A DNA stretch of 64,000 nt from Burkholderiales bacterium (GCA_016716275.1 JADJWR010000001.1:62001-126000), one strand, 5' to 3'; numbered from the stretch's first letter, positions 9,394 to 18,026 are shown. Program-made: numbers and translations. Notes: generated by a model not told the origin, from the sequence alone.

Positions 9394-11616
9394 ATGAACG
9401 ATCGATCGGTGGCCGGCCGCCTCATGCACGCGGCTGCGATGGGAATGCTCGCCGCGTCCTGCTGCGGGGCCGCGGCGCAGTCAGCGCCGGCCACGCCACC
9501 TCGCATCGGCCTGGCGCTGTCCGGCGGCGGCGCGCGCGGCATCGCGCACGTCGGCGTGCTCAAGGTGCTCGAGGAGATGCGGGTGCCGGTCCACTGCGTC
9601 ACCGGCACCAGCATGGGTGCGATCGTCGGCGCGACCTTCGCCGCCGGACGATCGCCGGTCGAGATGCAGAAGCTGGTGCTGGAGGCCGACTGGGCCGCGA
9701 TCTTCCGCGACCAGCCGCCGCGCAAGGAGATCGCCGTCCGCCGCAAGGCCGACGACTACAAGACGCTGTTCGCTCCCGAGTTCGGCGTGACGGAAGACGG
9801 ACTGGCGCTGCCCAAGGGCGTGATCGCCGGCGTCTCGATCGAGGCGTTCTTCCGCGTGCTCGCCACGCCGGCCGTCGGCGTCACCGACTTCAACAAGCTG
9901 CCGATCCCGTTCCGCGCCGTCGCCACCGACATCGAAACGGGCGAAGCGGTGGTGCTCGACCGCGGCAGCGTCGCCAAGGCGATGCGCGCCAGCATGTCGG
10001 TTCCGGGGGCCATCTCGCCGGTGGAGATCGACGGCCGGCTGCTGGTCGACGGCGGCATCGCCAACAACCTGCCGATCGACGAGGCGCGCAAGCTGTGCGC
10101 CGACGTCGTCATTGCGGTCAACATTTCCACGCCACCGCTGAAGCGCGACCAGATCACCTCGGCCCTGTCGATCGTCGGCCAGCTGGTCAACTTCCTCGGC
10201 AAGCAGACGGTCGACGACCAGCTCAGGCGCATGGGTGCGCAGGACGTGCTCGTTGCGCCCGATCTCGGCGACATCTCGGCCAGCAAGTTCGATCGTTCGG
10301 CCGAGGCGATCGCGATCGGCGAACGGGCGACGCGCGCGCTGGCCGAGTCGCTGAAGCGCTACAGCCTGCCGCCCGAGCAGTACGCGGCGCTGCGGGCCAG
10401 GCAGCTTGCCGAAAGCCGGGCGCTCGGCACGGTCGACGAGATCCGTGTCGAAGGACTGCAGCGCACCAACCCCGAAGTGCTGCTGGGCCTGGTCGACAGC
10501 AAGCCTGGCGAACCGCTGAGCGAAGAAGGAATCTCTGCCGACCTGCGGCGCATCTTCGGCCGCCGCGACTTCGAGAGCATCAGTTATCGCCTGGTCGGCG
10601 GCGACACAGGTCCACGCGCCATGGTCATCGAGCCGCAGGAGAAGTCGTGGGGGCCCGACTACCTGCGCTTCGGCCTCGGCCTGGCCACCGACTTCGAAAG
10701 CGACAGCCAGTTCAACCTGCTGGTCCAGTACCGCAGGTCCTGGCTCAATCGCCTCGGCGGCGAGTGGCTGACCGAGGTGCAGATCGGCCAGGACACGCAT
10801 CTGTACACCGAGTTCTACCAGCCGCTGCACGAAGCCGGCGTCTGGTTCGCGTCCCCCAACCTGAGCATCGGGCAGACCACGCGCGGCGTCTTCGCCGGCG
10901 ACGACAAGATCGCCGACTACCGGGTCCGCACGGGCCAGGTCGGCGTCGACGTCGGGGCGACGCTCGGCACCTGGGGGGTGGCGCAACTCGGCCCGGTGTG
11001 GTCGCGCATTGATGCGAGGGTGGACACCGGCGTTCCCTTGCTGCCGCAGGTCGAGGAGACCACTGCCGGCATGCGGGCGGCGCTGTTCATCGACCAGACC
11101 AACCACGCCTTCTTCCCGACGCGGGGTTTCGGGGCAGCGGCCTCCGCCTACGCCGCCCTCGATTCGTTCGGCTCCGCCGAGTCCTACGAGCGGCTGGAAG
11201 GCCGCTTCCGCGCCGCCGCGAGCTGGGGACCGCACACCTTCTACGCGTCGGTGGCCGGCGGCACGGACCTCGACTCGGACATGCCGGCCTACGAGTCGTT
11301 CACGCTCGGCGGGCCGTTGCACCTGTCGGGCTACCGGATCAACCAGTTCGCCGGCCGCAGGTACAGCTTCGGCCGCCTGATGTACTACAACCAGACGCTG
11401 CCGCTGCCCGACCTGCTGGGCAGCGGCGTCTACCTCGGTGGATCGGCGGAGGTCGGCCGCATCACCGACCGGGTCGACACGCTGCCGTCGCCCGGCACGC
11501 TGTGGTCCGGATCGATCTTCCTCAGCGCCGACACCTTCCTCGGCCCGCTGTTCCTCGGCTTCGGCAAGGGTTCATCGGACAACTGGAGCCTGTACCTGCT
11601 GCTCGGCGTGCCGTAG
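9394..11616 (+). CDS. Patatin-like phospholipase with C-terminal BamA-type barrel (PlpD-like, type Vd)
   Basis: A 740-residue protein with three parts. A signal peptide ends near residue 30 (GAAAQS). A patatin domain spans roughly residues 37-300, with oxyanion loop GGGARG at 44-49, nucleophile Ser73 in GTSMG, and catalytic Asp219 in DGG. A POTRA-like segment (EIRVEGLQRTNPEVLL) leads into a 16-strand-type surface-antigen barrel to the end. This order is that of type Vd autotransporters such as PlpD, lipases delivered across the outer membrane by their own barrel. The ATG at 9394 is preferred over a TTG six bases upstream because AGGAAAGG sits eight bases before it. All catalytic residues are present. 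Lipid substrate is unknown. Confidence 0.9.
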   Translation: MNDRSVAGRLMHAAAMGMLAASCCGAAAQSAPATPPRIGLALSGGGARGIAHVGVLKVLEEMRVPVHCVTGTSMGAIVGATFAAGRSPVEMQKLVLEADWAAIFRDQPPRKEIAVRRKADDYKTLFAPEFGVTEDGLALPKGVIAGVSIEAFFRVLATPAVGVTDFNKLPIPFRAVATDIETGEAVVLDRGSVAKAMRASMSVPGAISPVEIDGRLLVDGGIANNLPIDEARKLCADVVIAVNISTPPLKRDQITSALSIVGQLVNFLGKQTVDDQLRRMGAQDVLVAPDLGDISASKFDRSAEAIAIGERATRALAESLKRYSLPPEQYAALRARQLAESRALGTVDEIRVEGLQRTNPEVLLGLVDSKPGEPLSEEGISADLRRIFGRRDFESISYRLVGGDTGPRAMVIEPQEKSWGPDYLRFGLGLATDFESDSQFNLLVQYRRSWLNRLGGEWLTEVQIGQDTHLYTEFYQPLHEAGVWFASPNLSIGQTTRGVFAGDDKIADYRVRTGQVGVDVGATLGTWGVAQLGPVWSRIDARVDTGVPLLPQVEETTAGMRAALFIDQTNHAFFPTRGFGAAASAYAALDSFGSAESYERLEGRFRAAASWGPHTFYASVAGGTDLDSDMPAYESFTLGGPLHLSGYRINQFAGRRYSFGRLMYYNQTLPLPDLLGSGVYLGGSAEVGRITDRVDTLPSPGTLWSGSIFLSADTFLGPLFLGFGKGSSDNWSLYLLLGVP

Positions 11617-11629
11617 GTGGATCGAGTGG

Positions 11630-11659
11630 CGCCGGGCAACGGCAGGAGCGGGCCCGGCG
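11630..11659. terminator. Hairpin between convergent genes
   Basis: An 8-bp perfect stem (11630-11637 with 11652-11659) fills the 43-base gap between the patatin stop and the stop of the opposing gene. It has a 14-base loop and no U-tract. The position suggests a bidirectional terminator. Confidence 0.4.
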
Positions 11660-12757
11660 TCAGTTGCCGATCTCGCCGATCCTCGTCCCCTCCGGGCGGA
11701 ACGCGGCGCGCTGCGCGTACTTCGCGCTGTCCGAGCCGGCGCTTTCGAGGGCGAGCCGCGCGGCCTCCGGGTATGCCATGGGCGTCCTGCGCTTCTCGAT
11801 CTCGAGCCGCTTCGTCGCGTCGTTCACCCGCACGCTGTACCGGCCCAGGTTGTAGAGCAGGTACATCGCGAACAGGTTGTCCTCGTCCTCGTACTCGCCT
11901 GCCTCGCGGCGGAAGTCGCGCGACAGCACCGAGGGAAAGCGGTTGGGCAGGTCCTTGAACGCCACCTTCTCCTGGTCGTGCGGGTCGACGTAGCCCGAGC
12001 CGGGGTACTTGCGATACAGCACCACGTCCAGTCCGTAGCCGCGCGCGTTCCACTGCTCGGCGAGCTTCAGCGCCATCTCGGTGGGGATGTTGGCGTTGAC
12101 CGCGGCGACCACGGGCCGCTTCAGCAGGCGCCAGGTGTCATCGACATCGAGATCCCGGTAGCCGGCGCCGAACCTGAATGCCGAGCCGATGGTCTTGGCG
12201 CAGTTCAGGCGCAGGTAGTCGTACTTCACCTCGCCGCGGTGGTATTCGGTGTCGTGCGCGCGCCGGCGGAAGTCGTCGTTGATGCGGCCGAAGTAGACGA
12301 CCAATGCCTCCTTCTCGGCCGCCGGCACGCCATAGACGCGGATGCCGACCACCGAGCGCTTGTAGATCTCGCCGAAGTCCAGCCCGAACGAGGCCTTGTC
12401 GCTCACCGTGGACGAGGTGCCGAACAGGTACTCGCTCTTCGGGATCCTGACCATCAGCGCGTCGGTATAGAAGTCCTTCGCATGCTTCTCGTCGCGGTCG
12501 GCGTAGAAGTTGGCCGAATAGACGAGGTCGTCGCCCCCCGCCGCATCGCGGACGGCGAGCGCGAGGTGCCCCGCCGAGCCGCCCTTGGAAGTGCCGAAGC
12601 TCACCAGCAGTTCGAGGTCGTACGGGTCCTGGCGGAGGACGGCGGCGATCTCGTCGACGTTGGCGGGCGCTGGGCCGCCCTTGGTGCCGAAGTCGGCCGC
12701 GACAGCATTCGCCGCCAGCAGCAGCGCCCCCATGACTAGCCAGACCTTGCGCACCAT
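11660..12757 (-). CDS. Exported protein of unknown function, possible permuted papain-like fold
   Basis: A 365-residue protein. The ATG at 12757 is chosen because AGGAGA lies seven bases upstream; a GTG six codons earlier has no such site. Residues 1-21 form a signal peptide (cleavage near AVAA-DF). A His in SAGHLALAV (His64) precedes a Cys in YLRLNCAKTIG (Cys186), with hydrophobic strands around each. That His-then-Cys order resembles circularly permuted NlpC/P60 or Lnb/DUF4105-type proteins, but this is inference from two motifs. I do not recognise a named family. It lies 51 bases downstream of the AraC-type regulator on the same strand and may be its target or operon partner. Confidence 0.7.
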   Translation of the reverse strand: MVRKVWLVMGALLLAANAVAADFGTKGGPAPANVDEIAAVLRQDPYDLELLVSFGTSKGGSAGHLALAVRDAAGGDDLVYSANFYADRDEKHAKDFYTDALMVRIPKSEYLFGTSSTVSDKASFGLDFGEIYKRSVVGIRVYGVPAAEKEALVVYFGRINDDFRRRAHDTEYHRGEVKYDYLRLNCAKTIGSAFRFGAGYRDLDVDDTWRLLKRPVVAAVNANIPTEMALKLAEQWNARGYGLDVVLYRKYPGSGYVDPHDQEKVAFKDLPNRFPSVLSRDFRREAGEYEDEDNLFAMYLLYNLGRYSVRVNDATKRLEIEKRRTPMAYPEAARLALESAGSDSAKYAQRAAFRPEGTRIGEIGN

Positions 12758-12808
12758 CGCTGCTTCTCCTGCCACGAGCGAGATCGCCCGATCGAGCGAC
12801 GTCCCGTT

Positions 12809-13888
12809 CTAGCGCCTGCCGCGAGACCGGGACCCGTGCTCCGACCGCCAGCGCGCCGGCGTCGTGCCGCTCCAGCGACGGAAGGCCCGCGTGAAGGCGC
12901 TCGCATCCGCATAGCCGAGCATATCGGCGATCAGCCGCACGTCCATCGACGAGTCTTCGAGCATCCGCCGCGCGATCTCGAATCGGCTCTCGTCGACGAG
13001 TTTCCGGAAGCTGGTGCCGACTGCGCTCAGGCGACGGGTCATGGTGCGGCTGTGCATCGAGAAAACCGCCGCCACATTGTCCGCGTTGGCGCCATCCGTC
13101 GGCAGCGCCGATCGCAGCACGCTGCGCACCTGGGCCGCAAAGTCGTCGCCGTGTCGGGCTTGGAGCGCGTCGATCTGCTGCTGCAGCAGGCGGAGCAACT
13201 CGTGATCGACGCCCGGCAGCGGCCGGCTCAGCCAGCGGGTGGCGAACACCAGCCCGTACCGAACGGCGTCGAAACGCAGGGGAGCGCCAAAGAATCGGCG
13301 GTAGGGCTCGACGTCTTCCGGCCTGCGGTGGGCGAAGCGGGCCTCGACGGGCGCCCAATCGGGACCGCACAGGCCGCGCATGATGTTCAGCATCACGGCG
13401 ACGACACCGTCGCCGATCTGGTCGGCGGCCTCGACCTGCGGCTGATAGGCGTCGAAGCTGAGCGTCGCCCGGTCGCCATCGACCGCCAATTCGACCGCCG
13501 CGCCGCGGTTGTGCAGATGAAAGAAACGCACGAGGCTGCGCAGCGCCGTTCCTGCATCCGGCGAGTACTTCGCCAGCAGACCCACGAGCCCAAAGGAATC
13601 CAGCCCCGCCTGCTGGCCAACCAGGAGCCCGAAGTGCAGGCAGCCGGTGCTGGCCACGCAATGGCTGAAGAGGCGGCCACGGGCGGCGTGGGCAATTCTG
13701 TTGTCCGGGTTGTCGAACAGTTTGAGTTCGAGCCCGACCTCTCGGAGCACCGTCGCCGGATCGGCGCCGAGCTTGCGCAGGACAGCAGGAACCGCTGCGA
13801 TGGTGCCGATCCGGACGGTGGCTGTGCGCGAGCTGCTGCTCGATGTTCGCTGTCGTCCGGCGTCCAAGCGTGTGCCGATTGATCTCAC
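12809..13888 (-). CDS. AraC-family transcriptional regulator
   Basis: A 359-residue regulator. The N-terminal half resembles the arabinose-binding-like domain (PF12625 type) of OruR/ArgR-like AraC members: AVLRKLGADPATVLREVGL, then FGLLVGQQ and GLVGLLAKYSPDAGTALR. The C-terminal 100 residues hold two helix-turn-helix motifs, including FSMHSRTMTRRLSAVGTSF and IADMLGYADASAFTRAFRRW, the second being the AraC signature. The GTG start at 13888 is the longest plausible start, but it has no clear ribosome-binding site; a TTG seven codons in is an alternative. A pair of direct repeats just upstream looks like its operator. The effector is unknown. Confidence 0.85.
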   Translation of the reverse strand: MRSIGTRLDAGRQRTSSSSSRTATVRIGTIAAVPAVLRKLGADPATVLREVGLELKLFDNPDNRIAHAARGRLFSHCVASTGCLHFGLLVGQQAGLDSFGLVGLLAKYSPDAGTALRSLVRFFHLHNRGAAVELAVDGDRATLSFDAYQPQVEAADQIGDGVVAVMLNIMRGLCGPDWAPVEARFAHRRPEDVEPYRRFFGAPLRFDAVRYGLVFATRWLSRPLPGVDHELLRLLQQQIDALQARHGDDFAAQVRSVLRSALPTDGANADNVAAVFSMHSRTMTRRLSAVGTSFRKLVDESRFEIARRMLEDSSMDVRLIADMLGYADASAFTRAFRRWSGTTPARWRSEHGSRSRGRR

Positions 13889-14206
13889 GCAAGGAGCTTA
13901 GTTGAGCCTGTCCGGAAATGTCCAATCGGCGTCCGGAAAGGTCGAGCAGGGGGAACGGCAGACGCGGACACTATGCAATGTAGCGGCCAGAGCCGAGCGG
14001 CTGCCGATCCGCGGCGGCCGCTCGGCTTCGACGTGCCCGGCTGCCTGAACTGAAGTAGCTTCCGAGAAACGTGAAGCCGCTACGGGCACCGGCGCTGATC
14101 GCAACATCTCTCGCGGCTAGCGCGCTCGCGCTGAGCGTCGAGCCGGCACCGACGCAGATACTGTGCGCATCGCCATTTTCCAGCTTTGCAGAAGGAGGTT
14201 AGTCGG
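13889..14206. other. Divergent intergenic region between araC-type and glycine-zipper genes
   Basis: About 318 bases with no gene I can support. It contains the two direct repeats described at 13910-13943 near the regulator start. The half nearer 14206 carries AAGGAGG for the next gene but no clear promoter hexamers. A weak palindromic stretch (TAGCGCGCTCGCGCT) lies around 14119-14133. Confidence 0.5.
13910..13943. promoter_or_regulatory. Tandem direct repeats, candidate AraC-type operator
   Basis: GTCCGGAAATGTC at 13910-13922 recurs as GTCCGGAAAGGTC at 13931-13943. Twelve of 13 bases are identical and the period is exactly 21 bp, two helical turns. AraC-family proteins bind direct repeats at about this spacing. 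The repeats end 22 bases upstream of the regulator start, a position suited to autoregulation. Confidence 0.6.
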
Positions 14207-14650
14207 ATGAACAAGCGGATCGTTTGGATCGTTGCCTTGACGGCAGCAATGACTTCGCAGGTGGCCGCGCAGCAGTATGTGTATCCCGCCAAGGGGCAGT
14301 CGGCGCAGCAGCAGAAGAGCGACGAGGCGGCCTGCTATCAATGGGCGGTCCAGCAGACGGGCTTCGATCCTGCGAAGGCGCAAGCCCCCGCGGCGCCGCC
14401 GACGACGGCCACGGGGACCACTCCCGGCGCGGGGGTACGCGGCGCGGCGCGTGGCGCCATCGTCGGCGAGGTCGTCGGCGGCGACGCCGGGGCGGGCGCT
14501 GCGGCCGGCGCGGCGGCGGCGCGGGCGCAGAGCCGGCGCCAGAACGCGGCGACCGCACAGCAGCAGTCGGCGGCCACCCAGCAGCAGCAGGCCGCCTTCG
14601 CCAAGGCGCGCGCCGCGTGCCTCGAGGGGAAGGGCTACACGGTCAAGTGA
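14207..14650 (+). CDS. Small exported glycine-zipper protein
   Basis: A 147-residue protein. The ATG at 14207 has a near-perfect AAGGAGG site. Residues 1-22 form a signal peptide (IVWIVALTAAMTSQVAAQ). A short segment EAACYQWAVQQTGFDP is followed by a Pro/Ala linker and a glycine-zipper stretch with small residues at every fourth position (GAARGAIVGEVVGGDAGAG, AAAGAAAA), then Gln/Ala-rich helix and a C-terminal segment with a second Cys (ARAACLEGKGYTVK). This is the pattern of YMGG/glycine-zipper envelope proteins. The two Cys could pair in the periplasm. It precedes the DUF3141 gene by 60 bases. Confidence 0.8.
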   Translation: MNKRIVWIVALTAAMTSQVAAQQYVYPAKGQSAQQQKSDEAACYQWAVQQTGFDPAKAQAPAAPPTTATGTTPGAGVRGAARGAIVGEVVGGDAGAGAAAGAAAARAQSRRQNAATAQQQSAATQQQQAAFAKARAACLEGKGYTVK

Positions 14651-14710
14651 CACCAGCCTGCGAAGCCGATCGACCGGCCCCTCAATCAACTGACTGACGA
14701 GAGTCCAACC

Positions 14711-16975
14711 ATGGCAGACCCGAAACACGCTCCGGCCGAACTTTTGTCCGCGATGGCCTGGCCGGCGCTGGCGCAGCAGAGCGTCGAGTACTGGACCGAC
14801 GCCACGCAGCGCACGCTGCTGTTCTGGGACGTGATGCGCCGGCGCAGCAACGCCTACTACGAGCAGCGCGCCAAGGCGGTGCCGAACGTGCTCAGCTTCG
14901 ACGCCGATCTGGTGCTCGACGCGCGCACGTTCGAGCGGCCGGCCAACTACCTGCTGGTGCGTATCAAGCCGCCGGCCGGAGTGCGCATCGACCCGAAGAA
15001 ACGCCCGTTCGTGGTGGTCGATCCGCGTGCCGGGCATGGCCCCGGCATCGGCGGCTTCAAGGCCGACAGCGAACTGGGCGTGGCGATGCGCGCCGGTCAT
15101 CCCGCTTACTTCGTCGGCTTCACCCCCGAGCCGATGCCGGGCCAGACGATCGAAGACATCATGCGCGTCGAGGCGGTGTTTCTCGAAAAGGTCATCGAAC
15201 TGCACCCCGAGGCCGACGGCAAACCGTGCGTGATCGGCAACTGCCAGGCTGGCTGGGCGGTGATGATGCTGGCCGCGGTGCGGCCGGAACTGTTCGGCCC
15301 GCTGATCATTCCCGGCTCGCCGCTGTCGTACTGGGCCGGCGTCGAAGGCGAGAACCCGATGCGCTACACCGGCGGCGTGCTCGGCGGCAGCTGGCTGACC
15401 GCCCTGACCAGCGACCTCGGCGGCGGCAAGTTCGACGGCGGCAACCTGGTCAGCAACTTCGAGAGCCTGAACCCCGCGAACACCTACTGGAGCAAGGACT
15501 TCAACCTGTGGTCGAAGGTCGACACCGAGGCCGAGCGCTTCCTGGAGTTCGAGAAATGGTGGGGCGGCCACGTCAACCTCAACGCCGAGGAGATCCAGTG
15601 GATCGTCGATCAGCTGTTCATCGGTAATCGCCTGGCCACCGGCGAGCTCGTCACCGGCGACGGCAAGCGGATCGACCTGCGCAACATCCGCTCGCCGATC
15701 GTCTGCTTCTGCTCCAAGGGCGACAACATCACCCCACCGCAGCAGGCGCTTGGCTGGATCGTCGACCTGTACCGGAAGGACGACGACATCCGTGCCGGCG
15801 GGCAGACGATCATCTACGCCATCCATGAGAGCGTCGGCCACCTGGGTATCTTCGTCTCCGGCGGCGTAGCGAAGAAGGAGCACGACGAGTTCGCCTCCAA
15901 CATCGACCTGATCGACGTGCTGCCTCCCGGCCTGTACGAGGCGGTGATGACGCCGAAGGCGGGTGCGGCCGCCGGGGCCGATCTGGTCGGCGGCGACTGG
16001 ATCGTGCGCTTCGAACCGCGCACGCTGGCGCAATTGCGGGCGATCGTCCAGCCCAGCGACGAGAACGAGCGCCGCTTCGCCGCCGCGCGGCGGCTCTCCG
16101 AGATCAACCTCGGCTTGTATCGCACGCTGCTGCAGCCCTTCGTCAGGGCTTTCGCCGGCACGCAGTTCGCCCGGCAACTGCACTCGCTGAACCCCTCCGA
16201 ACTGCCATTCCAGCTGTTCTCGGATCAGAACCCGCTGATGCAGCAGGTCGCCGAACTGGCCGAGCAGGTCCGCCAGTACCGGCAGCCGGTGACGCCGGAT
16301 AACCCGCTGCTCGCGATGCAGGCCAAGGTCTCGGAGGCGATCGTCACCACGCTCGAACGCTGGGGGCAACTGAAGGACCGCAGTTTCGAGCAGATGTTTC
16401 TTGCGCTTTATGGTTCGCCGCTGCTGCAGGCGATGCTCGGCATGCGCGCCTCGGACGAGCCGCCGCGACGGCATCCGGGCGTCGAACCCGAGCGGGTGGC
16501 CTTCATCCAGCAGCGGATCGCCGAGATCAAGGCGCGCGTGGCCGAGGGCGGCGCGCTCGAAGCGGGCATCCGCAGCCTGGTGTACGTCGGCATGGCCGGG
16601 CCGGGCGTGGACGAGCGCGCCTTCAACGAGCTGCGCCTGATCCGCGCCGACCACGACAGCCTGACGCTGCAGCAGTTCAAGCAGATCCTTCGCGAGCAGT
16701 TCTTCGCGCTGCTGCTCGACCGCGATGCGGCGCTGGCCGCGATCCCGAAGATGCTGCCGGCCGACCCGGCCTCGCGCGCGAAGCTGCTCGACAGGATCAG
16801 GTCGGTGGTTTCCGCCGTCGGCGAGCCGGGCGGCGAACGGGCCGAGCGGCTGGCACGGATCGAGAAGCTGCTCGGGGCCGGTTCCGCGACCGGCCGGAGC
16901 CGCAAGGTGGCGTCCAGGAAGCCGGTTCCAGCGCGGAAAGTCGCAAGCGTCCGGGCCCGCAAGAAAGCCGGATGA
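14711..16975 (+). CDS. DUF3141 protein (PHA-synthase-like alpha/beta hydrolase)
   Basis: A 754-residue protein of the DUF3141 family at its usual length. The N-terminal half resembles poly(3-hydroxyalkanoate) synthases: FVVVDPRAGHGPGIGGFK, FVGFTPEPMPGQT and the lipase-like box GNCQAGW with Cys178 at the nucleophile position. A later YAIHESVGHLGIF segment supplies a plausible catalytic His. The C-terminal 300 residues are helical and family-specific. The end is basic (RKVASRKPVPARKVASVRARKKAG), like the Lys/Ala-rich tails of granule-associated proteins. In other proteobacteria this gene often stands before a phosphotransacetylase, an acetate kinase and fabI. Here only fabI remains intact downstream. 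Reaction unproven. Confidence 0.85.
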   Translation: MADPKHAPAELLSAMAWPALAQQSVEYWTDATQRTLLFWDVMRRRSNAYYEQRAKAVPNVLSFDADLVLDARTFERPANYLLVRIKPPAGVRIDPKKRPFVVVDPRAGHGPGIGGFKADSELGVAMRAGHPAYFVGFTPEPMPGQTIEDIMRVEAVFLEKVIELHPEADGKPCVIGNCQAGWAVMMLAAVRPELFGPLIIPGSPLSYWAGVEGENPMRYTGGVLGGSWLTALTSDLGGGKFDGGNLVSNFESLNPANTYWSKDFNLWSKVDTEAERFLEFEKWWGGHVNLNAEEIQWIVDQLFIGNRLATGELVTGDGKRIDLRNIRSPIVCFCSKGDNITPPQQALGWIVDLYRKDDDIRAGGQTIIYAIHESVGHLGIFVSGGVAKKEHDEFASNIDLIDVLPPGLYEAVMTPKAGAAAGADLVGGDWIVRFEPRTLAQLRAIVQPSDENERRFAAARRLSEINLGLYRTLLQPFVRAFAGTQFARQLHSLNPSELPFQLFSDQNPLMQQVAELAEQVRQYRQPVTPDNPLLAMQAKVSEAIVTTLERWGQLKDRSFEQMFLALYGSPLLQAMLGMRASDEPPRRHPGVEPERVAFIQQRIAEIKARVAEGGALEAGIRSLVYVGMAGPGVDERAFNELRLIRADHDSLTLQQFKQILREQFFALLLDRDAALAAIPKMLPADPASRAKLLDRIRSVVSAVGEPGGERAERLARIEKLLGAGSATGRSRKVASRKPVPARKVASVRARKKAG

Positions 16976-16999
16976 GCGCGACCTGACAGCGGAGTCCCG

Positions 17000-17092
17000 A
17001 TGAGCAGGCAACACGAGAAATACCGGCGGCTGCCCGCCTCCTGCGCGGTGGCGGCGATGGTCGCTGCCGCCAGGCGCGAAGCCGCCGGCTAG
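17000..17092 (+). pseudogene. Remnant ORF: joined ends of a phosphate acetyltransferase-type gene
   Basis: A 30-codon ORF with a ribosome-binding site (CGGAG). It begins MSRQHEKYRRL, which resembles the opening of the enoyl-CoA hydratase/phosphate acetyltransferase proteins usually found at this locus. It continues ASCAVAAMVAAARR before the stop, which resembles the end of those same proteins. The reading frame is unbroken, as if about 450 codons had been removed in frame. This is judged from remembered family features, not from an alignment. Alternative: an unrelated small peptide. Confidence 0.5.
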
Positions 17093-17103
17093 GCCGTGGG
17101 CTG

Positions 17104-17166
17104 ATGGCACACGTCATCGCCCTGTTCAACGCCCGACGCGCGAGCGTCCTGATCAACCGGCACTAA
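17104..17166 (+). pseudogene. Remnant ORF: joined ends of an acetate/propionate kinase-type gene
   Basis: A 20-codon ORF 11 bases after the preceding remnant. MAHVIALFNA resembles the N-terminus of acetate kinases, which continue with a GSSS phosphate-binding motif that is absent here. The following RRASVLINRH weakly resembles kinase C-termini, which often read RVSVxVI. It occupies the expected slot between phosphotransacetylase and fabI. The N-terminal resemblance is better than the C-terminal one. Confidence 0.42.
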
Positions 17167-17179
17167 CGGTGAAAGCCCG

Positions 17180-17962
17180 ATGAAGATAGAAGTCCCCCGC
17201 CCGGTGCTCAAGGGCAGCAAGGCACTGGTGGTCGGCGTCGCCAACGAGCATTCGATCGCCTACGGCTGCGCCAGGGCGTTCCGTGAGCTCGGGGCCGACC
17301 TGGCCATCACCTATCTGAACGAGAAGGCCAGGCCCCACGTCGAGCCGCTCGCCCGCGACCTGCAGGCGCCGATCTTTCTGCCGCTCGACGTGAGCACCGA
17401 GGGCCAACTGGAGGCGGTGTTCGAGGCAGTCGACAAGCAGTGGGGCCGGCTCGACATCCTCGTGCACTCGATCGCCTTTGCGCCGAAGGAAGACCTGCAG
17501 GGCGGCCTGATCAACTGCTCGGCAGATGGTTTCGCCAAGGCGATGGACGTGTCGTGCCACTCGTTCGTGCGCATGGCGCGGCTTGCCGCGCCGCTGATGA
17601 CGCAGGGCGGTACGATGTTCGCGATGAGCTACTACGGTGCCAACAAGGTGATCCCGACCTACAGCGTCATGGGCCCGGTGAAGGCGGCGCTCGAGTCGAG
17701 TTGCCGCTACCTCGCCTACGAACTGGGCGGCAAGGGCATCCGCGTGCACGCGATCTCGCCCGGCCCACTGAAGACGCGTGCCGCCTCCGGCCTGAAGGAC
17801 TTCGACCTGCTGCTCACCGAAGCGGCGCAGCGTGCGCCGCTCGGCGAACTGGTCGACATAATGGACGTCGGCTTCACCTGCGCGTATCTTGCTACGCCCT
17901 ACGCGCGGCGGCTGTCGGGCGAAACGCTGTACGTCGACGGCGGCGTCAACATCATGGCGTGA
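17180..17962 (+). CDS. fabI: Enoyl-[acyl-carrier-protein] reductase FabI
   Basis: A 260-residue NADH-dependent reductase of the last step of fatty-acid elongation, cytoplasmic. Visible FabI features are GVANEHSIAYGCARAFRELGA (the atypical FabI nucleotide-binding motif), LVHSIAFAPKEDL, MSYYGANKVIPTYSVMGPVKAAL with the catalytic Tyr and Lys, VHAISPGPLKTRAASG and a C-terminal GETLYVDGGVNIM. Length and motifs are complete. The ATG at 17180 lies 13 bases after the acetate-kinase-like remnant. Linkage to DUF3141 suggests a role in acyl-CoA or polyester metabolism in addition to, or instead of, housekeeping lipid synthesis. Confidence 0.94.
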   Translation: MKIEVPRPVLKGSKALVVGVANEHSIAYGCARAFRELGADLAITYLNEKARPHVEPLARDLQAPIFLPLDVSTEGQLEAVFEAVDKQWGRLDILVHSIAFAPKEDLQGGLINCSADGFAKAMDVSCHSFVRMARLAAPLMTQGGTMFAMSYYGANKVIPTYSVMGPVKAALESSCRYLAYELGGKGIRVHAISPGPLKTRAASGLKDFDLLLTEAAQRAPLGELVDIMDVGFTCAYLATPYARRLSGETLYVDGGVNIMA

Positions 17963-18026
17963 ACGGGTCGGCGAGGCGCGCGCGGACCCGAACCGGATTC
18001 GCAGCGACAACTGAAGGGGCGGCTCT

